From Acidobacteriota bacterium (GTDB taxonomy: Bacteria > Acidobacteriota > Terriglobia > UBA7540), in assembly GCA_021828225.1 (NCBI GenBank), contig JAKASH010000279.1:1-5357 (forward strand): a stretch of DNA of 5,357 bases. The letters run 5' to 3'. Positions within the stretch are counted from its first letter, which is position 1. Each line of letters begins with the position of its first letter. A program made the translations under genes and the position numbers. The notes beneath the pieces were generated by a model. The model saw only the letters and a program-made list of their open reading frames with translations. It was not told the origin of the DNA and made no database searches. Positions 1-5,357 of this stretch are shown here, piece by piece.

Positions 1-598
1 TGGGACAGTACTGATAAAGCATCGATAATGTCTCACAGCGAAGGAGTAAAGTGGCTGTGATCTGACGGAAAAGAAGGAAGTAACGAACTGCCGCCTGTCG
101 GGATGACGCCATAGCATGGCTGGCGCGGTGGATTCAGCGGGTTATTCCAGACTGGGAAATGATGAAGGAAGCCATTGCCAATGGCAAAGTACAGCTTCTT
201 ACAACCCCAGAGAGTAAGGGAACTGAGTAGGACACCTTAGTTCGTTCAGATAGAGCAATGCGGCATATTTGCCGAAAAACGAGGCAATTGGGTACTTCTA
301 CGGCTAGCCCGTTTCTCGTCAAAGTGTCCGGACTGACGGGACCTGCAGCGATTACTAAACCCTTCGAGGCTACTCGTTACTTATACCAGGCTGATGGGAG
401 TCCAGCCCGCGTTCAAAGCGCAGTTAACGACAGAAAATGCGCCTGTGCGCCGACGACTAGTGAGTGCGAGTAGCGGGGACTTGGAGCGAAGCAATTGACT
501 GGCCCGGACTCAGAGAGGGGCCTGCCTATTCCGCACGGGGCGCGCGAAAATGGAGAGGGTCTCGAAGATTTTGCAGGACCCGGTAATAAAAGAGGGCG
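1..598. other. Gene-free stretch downstream of the GH130 gene
   Basis: I find no gene here on either strand. The plus frame from 84 onward is interrupted only by TAG at 228-230 and 471-473, but its translation matches no family I know and no Shine-Dalgarno precedes its start codons. At the left edge a plus-strand frame ends with TGA at 58-60, and two minus-strand frames starting near 112-115 run off the window; none is recognisable. Small hairpins occur at 261-274 (CGGCA/TGCCG, 4-base loop), 389-407 (GGCTG/CAGCC) and 409-421 (GCG/CGC). I see no tRNA T-loop, rRNA, tmRNA or RNase P signature. It could be intergenic DNA or decayed coding sequence. Confidence 0.5.
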
Positions 599-620
599 GG
601 GATCGCGACTATTGCATCCC
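585..620 (-). terminator. Weak candidate rho-independent terminator of the GT4-GH130 operon
   Basis: On the minus strand GGGATGC (614-620) pairs with GC-ATCCC (599-606, one bulged G) around a 7-base loop that contains the GH130 stop codon. A T-rich run, TCTTTTATT (585-593), follows after about five GC-rich bases. The gap before the T run and the overlap with the end of the gene make it a poor terminator, but nothing better is visible downstream. Confidence 0.3.
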
Positions 621-2063
621 GGCCAAGACTTCGTCCAGCGGCACCGTGGCGAACGTTGTGGCGTAGTCGGACGTCCCGTACGGAACAATAAGCTGCCGGC
701 CGTGCAGCAGACTGCCGCAGGAATAAACGACGTTGGGGACGTAGCCTTCCCGCTCGTTTTCGTCGGGCTTGATGAGTGGCTCACGCAGCCGCCCAATGAC
801 TTTGGTCGGGTCGTCACGATCGAGCAGGAAAGCGCCGATGCAATATTTCCGCATCGGCCCCACGCCATGACTGATGACGAGCCACCCGGCCTCGGTTTCG
901 ATCGGCGAGCCGCAATTCCCCAACTGAATGAATTCCCACGGAAACTCCGGCCTCAGGATGACCTGCGCGGTGTGCCAGAAATGCAGATGATCGGAGAATA
1001 TCACATAAAGATTCTCGTAATCCTGCCTGCCAAGCATCACGTAAAGTCCGTTGATTTTTCGCGGGAAGAGCGCCATGCCTTTGTTTTCGACCGCCGCGCC
1101 GCTCAGCGTGACGAACTTGAAGTGGAGAAAATCGGGAGTTTCGAGAAACTGTGGCTGAATTGCTTTCCCATCGTAGGCCGTGTAAGTCGCGTAATAAGTC
1201 CGGGCGCCATCATCGTCCTGAAAGAGAACGAAGCGAGCATCCTCGAGACCATGACTCTGGGCTGGTGTAAACGGGAACAGCACTCGTTCTGACAAACACG
1301 AGTCCGAGTCGAATTGAACTTCAAAACAGGATTGAGCCAACGTCAGAGTTTTCTTGGCCACCCTTTCGGTTTCGAGGTCACGCACCCGGAGCTCCTTCGC
1401 TGCAAGGCTGATACTGGTTCGCAATTCTTCCAGCGTGAACAACTCTCCAAGGGGCTTGAGCGCTTTCCGGCTGAAGGCGCCGAGCAGATCGAGTTCGCGG
1501 AGTTTCCGTTCGAACAGGCACTTTTCGAAAGCAGCGTTTGGAAGGGGCGCTGGCTCAAGGCTGTAACGGGTGGGTGCATCGATCACCAGCTTTCCATCGG
1601 AGTCCACAATTCCGCTGCGAAAGGTAATGGAGGAAATATGCCCTTCCCCCGCGGCTCGAAGGCTTAGAACAAAACGTTGCGAGCCGACCGCCAGCTTCGA
1701 CTGGTCAGGGTGTGGCACGATGGAAGGATTGAACAATGCAGCAGCTTCAAATGAATACTCGTGAGTGAAATACGCACCCACCAATAACGCCCTTTCCTCG
1801 GAGAGTGTCCGGTCGCTCAATAAATAGGGGCGCACCTCCTCGAAGCGACGCCGGAAAAACTCGCGAATTTTCTTGTGGCGTCCGCCGAATTCAGCCCACA
1901 ATTGCCCAAGGAGTGAATGAACTTCATCTTCGGGTAAGGCCATGATACGGTCACAAATCTCGCTGGCACGCTCCCCGCTCATGAAATGGAACGGCCGGAC
2001 CAGGACGCGCTTGCTATCGGGATACAACGTGATTTTCGTACGATGGACGTTGATAGGTTTCAT
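609..2063 (-). CDS. GH130 family glycoside phosphorylase/hydrolase, long form (beta-mannoside-active family)
   Basis: The product is 484 residues. GH130 enzymes are five-bladed beta-propellers that phosphorolyse, or in some subgroups hydrolyse, beta-mannosides, giving mannose 1-phosphate when phosphate is used. Visible family blocks are FNPS at 111-114, GLEDAR at 272-277 (the Asp of the ED(P/A)R block, D275, should be the general acid), NKGMALFPRKING at 327-339, GSPIETEAGW followed by SHG at 385-400, LDRDDP at 414-419, REGYVPNVV at 438-446 and YGTSD at 462-466. Residues 1-100 are a helical N-terminal extension, and about 165-265 is a further helical insertion absent from the common 330-390-residue members. 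There is no signal peptide, so it is probably cytoplasmic. The ATG lies 6 bases after the GT4 stop, with AGGA just upstream; this start gives the expected conserved N-terminus. The substrate linkage, and phosphorolysis versus hydrolysis, cannot be decided by eye. The family call is firm. Confidence 0.93.
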   Translation of the reverse strand: MKPINVHRTKITLYPDSKRVLVRPFHFMSGERASEICDRIMALPEDEVHSLLGQLWAEFGGRHKKIREFFRRRFEEVRPYLLSDRTLSEERALLVGAYFTHEYSFEAAALFNPSIVPHPDQSKLAVGSQRFVLSLRAAGEGHISSITFRSGIVDSDGKLVIDAPTRYSLEPAPLPNAAFEKCLFERKLRELDLLGAFSRKALKPLGELFTLEELRTSISLAAKELRVRDLETERVAKKTLTLAQSCFEVQFDSDSCLSERVLFPFTPAQSHGLEDARFVLFQDDDGARTYYATYTAYDGKAIQPQFLETPDFLHFKFVTLSGAAVENKGMALFPRKINGLYVMLGRQDYENLYVIFSDHLHFWHTAQVILRPEFPWEFIQLGNCGSPIETEAGWLVISHGVGPMRKYCIGAFLLDRDDPTKVIGRLREPLIKPDENEREGYVPNVVYSCGSLLHGRQLIVPYGTSDYATTFATVPLDEVLAGMQ

Positions 2064-2076
2064 TGGTTCCTAGGAA
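2061..2076 (-). promoter_or_regulatory. Ribosome binding site of the GH130 gene at the GT4/GH130 junction
   Basis: AGGA at 2068-2071 overlaps the TAG stop of the GT4 gene (2070-2072) and lies four bases before the GH130 ATG (2061-2063). Termination and reinitiation therefore occur within a few bases, which implies translational coupling. The site sits inside a perfect 10-bp palindrome, TTCCTAGGAA, at 2067-2076, probably incidental. Confidence 0.6.
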
Positions 2077-4424
2077 GCCGGCTCGTTGAACACCGTGACG
2101 GCATTTTGCATGAGGTGCATTTCCGCAAGCGAGAGCAGGAATGCCAGCGTTGATTCGGCTCCCTGGTTCCCGTTCACCCGGTCCACGTGCAAAGCGTCGC
2201 GGCAGCCGCCGGTATTGACCGAGTGGAGTTCCAAGCCGAGATCGTTCCAACCCAAGAACCAGTCGAAAGCGCGTTGAGCCTGCTCGTACCACCAGGAGTC
2301 GGAGGTCGCGCGGTAAGCTTCAAGACAGGCAGATACCATCGAATGAGCCTCGATTGGCTGCTGGTCGAAGGTCGAGCGCGGGCCGCCGCGGCGATAGAAT
2401 CCGTTACTGCCAATGGGCCGGAAGTGCCCATTTTCGGAGGTTTGTACCACCACCAGCCAGCGCAACGCATCCAGGCCCCGTTCGAACACAGCTTTGTCCC
2501 CGGTGGCGTGCCCGCTCAGGAGCAGGGCGTGTGCCAGCTTGGGATTGTCGTAACTCAGCTCCTCTTCAAACCAGGGCCAGTCCGGGTGAGAGGCCCTGTC
2601 GAAGATGTCCATCAGGCGGGCGGTGAGTGTCTCGCGAGTCTGGTGGGCCAAGCTGTCGCCACTGAGACGGCGTAGATATTCATGGATGCCGATGAGGCAG
2701 AATGCCCAGGCACGCGGCGAAGTAAACTTCCCCACCACCGGCAACGCTCGCGCGAAGAGTTGTCCGGCCATGATTTGGAAACTCCGATGCGGGGAACGTC
2801 CTACGGCCACGCCCAGTGCCCAGAGCGCGCGAGCGTGACAGTCCTCAGACCCTTGTTCATCCAGCCACCGGCGGTCGAAACTCAGGAAGTTATGGAACCG
2901 TTTCGTTTTGACATCAAAAGCGTAATTCAAGAAGGCCGCATAAGTGGTGGAAAGCGCCCGGACGCGTGCCGGTTCCTCTTTCAGCTCGTCGAGAAGGGTC
3001 GCAAGAATGAAGGCCCGGGCGTTGTCATCCGTGCAGTATCCTTCGCAGAAATTCGGCACGGTGAGAATTGCGTGTTGAAAAATGCCGGTCGAATCCGTCA
3101 TCCGCGAAAGATGGTCCAGCCTCACTTCCGGCAACGCACGTTGCAGGTCGAGAGTTTTCGTAGCGAATATTTTTCGGGACAGCACGGCACCCTGGAGGCG
3201 AGCCTGTTCGAAGGAGTGCATGTAGAGCCGCGCCGTGTTGCTCCACACCATATCGCGGCCCAGCTTATAAGCATTTTTGCGGATGGCATGACGGCGTGTC
3301 GTATCCCGCAGCAAGCCGATCACCTCGCGCGAGATGGCCTTGGAGTCGCCGAACGGCACCAGCACTCCCCGGTCTTCCGCCAGCAATTCGGCAGCGTGCC
3401 AATACGGCGTCGAGACGACAGCCTTGCCCGCGCCGAACGCGTAAGCGAGGGTCCCCGAGGTGATCTGAGCTTCGTTAAGATAAGGCGTAATGTAAAGATC
3501 CGCCGCGCCAATGAATTCCTTCAGTTCTTCCAGTTCCACGAAGCGGTTGTAGAAGATGACGTTCCGCTCGATTCTATTCTTCTTGGCAAGGATTTCGAGA
3601 CTGAGGCGATACGTTTCACCGCGCTCCTGCAACTCGTGGGGATGCGTCGCGCCCAGCACGATATAAACGACGTCCGGGAATTCCGCCAAAATCAGCGGCA
3701 GAGAATTAAGCACGTGTTCAATTCCCTTGTTGGGCGAAAGCAACCCAAAGGTGAGCAACACCACCCTGCCTTCCACGCCAAACTGGTCCTTGTAATAGTT
3801 CGGATCGACGAAGGGTATGTCGGGGATGCCGTGCGGGATCAAGTCGATTTTGGCGGGCGGAGCCTTGTAGACTTCCTGCAACATCTGGCAGCCGCGCTCG
3901 GTCATGACGACCAGCCGGGTGGAGCGGGCGATCAATTCCTGCATGACGCGCCGCTGCCCATCGTCCGGCTCGCGCAGAAGCGTATGAAACGTGGTGACGA
4001 CCGGCATTTTGAGTTCGCGAACCAGCGCCAGCACATGACGTCCGGCCGGCCCGCCGTAAATCCCATACTCGTGCTGAAGGCAAAGGATGTCCACATTGCT
4101 GATGTTGATGAAGTCCGCCGCACGTTGGTAGGACGTCAGATCCTGCTCCTCAACCTCAAAGCAAACCACGTCCGGATACTCGTAACCACCCTCGATGTCA
4201 TTGACCGACACCGCGAAGCACTGGCTTTGGGGGTGTTCCGCGGCTACCGCAGTCAGGAGGTCCGATGTGAAAGTGGCAATCCCGCACTTTCGTGGTAAGT
4301 AGTCGCCGAGAAAGGCAATCTTTCGAATCTTAGATTCTGGTCCCACAAGTTCGTTCGTATTATACCCTGCCCGCGCAAGAGTCGCACTTTCGAACTGAAG
4401 ACCAGCCAAAGCGGAGAGCGGCAA
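2070..4424 (-). CDS. GT4 family glycosyltransferase fused to a C-terminal (alpha/alpha)-barrel-like domain
   Basis: The maximal open frame is 784 residues from a TTG codon. Residues about 34-415 are a GT-B, GT4-type transferase: donor sugar nucleotide to an unknown acceptor, cytoplasmic. Landmarks are CGIATFTSDL at 47-56, LQHEYGIYGGPAG at 116-128, HGIPD at 198-202, FGLLSPNKGIEHVL at 226-239 (K233 expected near the donor phosphates), VLGATHPH at 256-263 and the ITSGTLAYAFGAGKAVVS block at 321-338. The canonical EX7E pair is not plainly present there. Residues about 430-784 are a second helical domain with GYCTDDNARA (462-471), ENGHF (664-668), FDQQPIEAHS (686-695) and NQGAEST (753-759), resembling six-hairpin glycosidase folds; its activity is unknown. 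The start is uncertain: the TTG has no Shine-Dalgarno, homology seems to begin near residue 34, and a perfect TATAAT lies inside the frame, so GTG at 4344-4346 (residue 27) is a serious alternative. It is followed after 6 bases by the GH130 gene in the same operon. Confidence 0.92.
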   Translation of the reverse strand: MPLSALAGLQFESATLARAGYNTNELVGPESKIRKIAFLGDYLPRKCGIATFTSDLLTAVAAEHPQSQCFAVSVNDIEGGYEYPDVVCFEVEEQDLTSYQRAADFINISNVDILCLQHEYGIYGGPAGRHVLALVRELKMPVVTTFHTLLREPDDGQRRVMQELIARSTRLVVMTERGCQMLQEVYKAPPAKIDLIPHGIPDIPFVDPNYYKDQFGVEGRVVLLTFGLLSPNKGIEHVLNSLPLILAEFPDVVYIVLGATHPHELQERGETYRLSLEILAKKNRIERNVIFYNRFVELEELKEFIGAADLYITPYLNEAQITSGTLAYAFGAGKAVVSTPYWHAAELLAEDRGVLVPFGDSKAISREVIGLLRDTTRRHAIRKNAYKLGRDMVWSNTARLYMHSFEQARLQGAVLSRKIFATKTLDLQRALPEVRLDHLSRMTDSTGIFQHAILTVPNFCEGYCTDDNARAFILATLLDELKEEPARVRALSTTYAAFLNYAFDVKTKRFHNFLSFDRRWLDEQGSEDCHARALWALGVAVGRSPHRSFQIMAGQLFARALPVVGKFTSPRAWAFCLIGIHEYLRRLSGDSLAHQTRETLTARLMDIFDRASHPDWPWFEEELSYDNPKLAHALLLSGHATGDKAVFERGLDALRWLVVVQTSENGHFRPIGSNGFYRRGGPRSTFDQQPIEAHSMVSACLEAYRATSDSWWYEQAQRAFDWFLGWNDLGLELHSVNTGGCRDALHVDRVNGNQGAESTLAFLLSLAEMHLMQNAVTVFNEPAS
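4359..4387 (-). promoter_or_regulatory. Candidate sigma70-type promoter inside the 5' end of the GT4 frame
   Basis: On the minus strand a perfect TATAAT occupies 4359-4364. A weak -35 hexamer GTGCGA (3 of 6 matches) lies 17 bases upstream at 4382-4387. A transcript would begin near 4352, only about six bases before the in-frame GTG at 4344-4346, giving an almost leaderless message. If real, it excludes the TTG start at 4422-4424. The -10 box is perfect, but a chance match within coding sequence is possible. Confidence 0.38.
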
Positions 4425-4849
4425 GGACGTGACTATCCACTAGGGGAGAGACGGCGAATCGGAGTTCGCAGGTGTGTTCCGCAGGAAATCGGTACGCCAC
4501 TCCCGTTTTGCCACGAGCCGTGAAGTTTCGGTATAGCGTGAAAACCTCTTGCTCCAAGTGTGCAGGGTCACTTGCCTCAAATCCTGGCCTCACCGTGCAG
4601 CGGGGGAGAGACGTTGCCGACGATTCCTGCCGGCGGCCAGGGCAGGACCAAGGGGCGTCATAAGAAGTCTTCAGGTGGATCTGGTGATTCTGCTCCACTC
4701 GCCTGCCTTCACTCTGGGCGGAAATAAGAGGGCAACGAGGGGCATGCCAAAAAACCTCGCCATCATTTGCAAGAGATTCATTCTTGAACCCCTTCTTGCG
4801 GCGTCCATGTTCTGTCTCGGCGGCGCCTCAACGACTTCCCCTTGGGCTG
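4425..4849. other. Gene-free stretch between the ABM pseudogene and the GT4 gene
   Basis: About 425 bases separate the ABM-like stop from the GT4 open frame. A minus-strand frame of 112 codons (4360-4698) overlaps the GT4 start and has no family likeness. A plus-strand frame with an ATG at 4744 has a hydrophobic beginning but runs antisense into the ABM gene, so I do not call it. The stretch presumably contains the 5' regulatory region of the operon. Confidence 0.5.
4443..4613. repeat. 11-bp direct repeat GGGGAGAGACG, two copies
   Basis: Identical copies of GGGGAGAGACG lie at 4443-4453 and 4603-4613, their starts exactly 160 bases apart, both in the gene-free stretch upstream of the GT4 gene. 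The flanks are not clearly similar. They could be paired regulator sites (CGTCTCTCCCC on the coding strand of the operon) or coincidence. Confidence 0.35.
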
Positions 4850-5157
4850 TTATTTATCCCATGATGTGTATTGGGAAATTCGAGAGACCTCCTCGATTTG
4901 AACCAACCGAGTTCCCAAGACCACTCTTGCCAGGCCACCCGCGCGCTCAAACTGGTTGCGCAGTTTGCACCCACGTTTCCCGTTTGCCCCCACAGGCTTA
5001 ATAGGAGCGCTCGCGTTCCCTGCGGAAAAATGAGAGCGATGGCGCCTCGGAAATCCTTGTCGCTTCGAAGCAGCGGGAGGACTTCCTGATCAAGAGTCCG
5101 GGTCAATTTCGTGTCACAATCAGGCTTTACTTTGAAGAGAACAATTCGTGCGAACAT
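4850..5157 (-). pseudogene. ABM/Dabb-like small protein, frameshifted
   Basis: From ATG at 5155-5157 the frame encodes MFARIVLFKVKPD, then LDQEVLPLLRSDKDFRG and LLLSLWGQ. This is the pattern of small ferredoxin-like antibiotic-biosynthesis-monooxygenase domain proteins of about 100 residues, often dimeric and of unknown substrate. After about residue 65 (NVGAN, codons ending at 4963) that frame turns into non-family sequence. The frame displaced by one base continues the family from 4963: LRNQFERAGG, then LARVVLGTRLVQIEEVS, matching the usual C-terminal strand (pattern LAKVVEGTPxVxTxEV), and ends at TAA 4850-4852. The two pieces sum to about 102 residues, the normal family length. One missing base around 4958-4969 explains it. 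It could be a true pseudogene, a sequencing or assembly error, or less likely programmed frameshifting. If translated unshifted, the product is a 109-residue protein ending at 4828. A weak GGGA precedes the ATG. The function of the intact form is unknown. Confidence 0.68.
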
Positions 5158-5220
5158 GTCGTTTCCCGTCCATTGCTATCTGCCGCCACCAGATCCTGTA
5201 TGGCAACTCCGGCCACATTA

Positions 5221-5249
5221 CCTATACCCTCGAGCGATTCGCGCGTCAG
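5221..5249 (-). promoter_or_regulatory. Weak candidate promoter upstream of the ABM-like pseudogene
   Basis: On the minus strand CTGACG (5244-5249, four of six -35 matches) and TATAGG (5221-5226, four of six -10 matches) are separated by exactly 17 bases. The predicted start of transcription is about 55 bases before the ATG at 5157. Both boxes are imperfect, so chance is a real possibility. Confidence 0.25.
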
Positions 5250-5311
5250 TCCTGTACTGCTCACGCGTGTGGTCACAATTGCTCACCCCTTATTGCGGGG
5301 GAACTCCCGAG

Positions 5312-5336
5312 CGGTGCCGGCCATGAGCTGGCACCG
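5312..5336. repeat. Perfect 7-bp inverted repeat (hairpin) near the right edge
   Basis: CGGTGCC (5312-5318) and GGCACCG (5330-5336) flank an 11-base spacer. There is no T run on either side in either direction, so it is not a classical terminator. Around it, 5158-5357 shows no recognisable gene. A minus-strand frame enters from the edge and stops at TGA 5273-5275, which could be the tail of a neighbouring gene but has no family signature. Confidence 0.4.
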
Positions 5337-5357
5337 GACGCAGAATCCTCCTGATCG

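Noticed and set aside
501..522. GGCCC/GGGCC hairpin as a terminator
   Set aside because: Only five base pairs around a 12-base loop, with no T run on either strand.
413..868. A 151-codon minus-strand frame overlapping the end of the GH130 gene
   Set aside because: It is out of frame with GH130, biased to Ser, Pro and Arg, and without family features; a frame shadow.
495..1292. A 265-codon open frame on the plus strand opposite the GH130 gene
   Set aside because: It is also codon-aligned antisense to a clear gene, with no recognisable domain and no ribosome binding site.
2682..4298. A 538-codon open frame on the plus strand opposite the GT4 gene
   Set aside because: It is codon-aligned antisense to a well-supported gene. 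Stops there require TTA, CTA or TCA sense codons, which are rare in GC-rich genes, so long antisense frames are expected. Its translation has no family likeness.
4508..4537. Plus-strand promoter-like pair TTGCCA and TATAGC, spacing 18
   Set aside because: No supportable plus-strand gene follows, so it is probably a chance match.
4360..4698. A 112-codon minus-strand frame upstream of the GT4 gene
   Set aside because: It overlaps the GT4 start in another frame and shows no conserved motif.
4744..5001. Plus-strand frame starting MPKNLAIICKRF with a signal-peptide-like beginning
   Set aside because: Its spacing to a possible ribosome site is too short, it has no lipobox or family motif, and most of it is antisense to the ABM-like gene.
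1..5357. CRISPR array, tRNA, rRNA or insertion-sequence ends
   Set aside because: I found no regularly spaced repeats, no convincing T-loop or conserved RNA segments, and no transposase frame or paired terminal inverted repeats.

Overview
The window reads as an ordinary chromosomal stretch of a moderately GC-rich bacterium. Both intact genes and the one broken gene lie on the minus strand. The large proteins resemble families I recall from Verrucomicrobia, Planctomycetes, Acidobacteria, cyanobacteria and alpha-proteobacteria. The sequence alone does not fix the phylum; a soil or aquatic Verrucomicrobia/Acidobacteria-type organism is a weak guess.

Layout, read in the direction of transcription (right to left). 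Positions 5158-5357 hold no recognisable gene, only a perfect 7-bp inverted repeat and a weak promoter candidate. Positions 4850-5157 encode a small antibiotic-biosynthesis-monooxygenase-like (ABM/Dabb fold) protein whose C-terminal third is in another frame, so it is probably a pseudogene or carries a sequence error. Positions 4425-4849 are gene-free and hold an 11-bp direct repeat. Positions 2070-4424 encode a two-domain protein: an N-terminal GT-B fold glycosyltransferase of family GT4 and a C-terminal helical (alpha/alpha)-barrel-like domain of unknown activity. Six bases downstream, 609-2063 encodes a long-form GH130 glycoside phosphorylase/hydrolase. A weak terminator candidate overlaps its stop codon. 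Positions 1 to about 598 contain no gene I can support.

The GT4 fusion and the GH130 enzyme form a tight two-gene operon with overlapping translation signals. Both look cytoplasmic, with no signal peptide or membrane segment. No transporter, SusC/D pair or secreted mannanase is visible beside them. This suggests an intracellular cycle that builds a mannose-containing oligosaccharide from a sugar nucleotide and trims or phosphorolyses it, rather than plant-mannan uptake. That role is inference; the family assignments are firm. The most interesting points are the undescribed C-terminal domain, the departure from the canonical GT4 EX7E motif, the roughly 100-residue insertion in the GH130 propeller, and the broken ABM gene.
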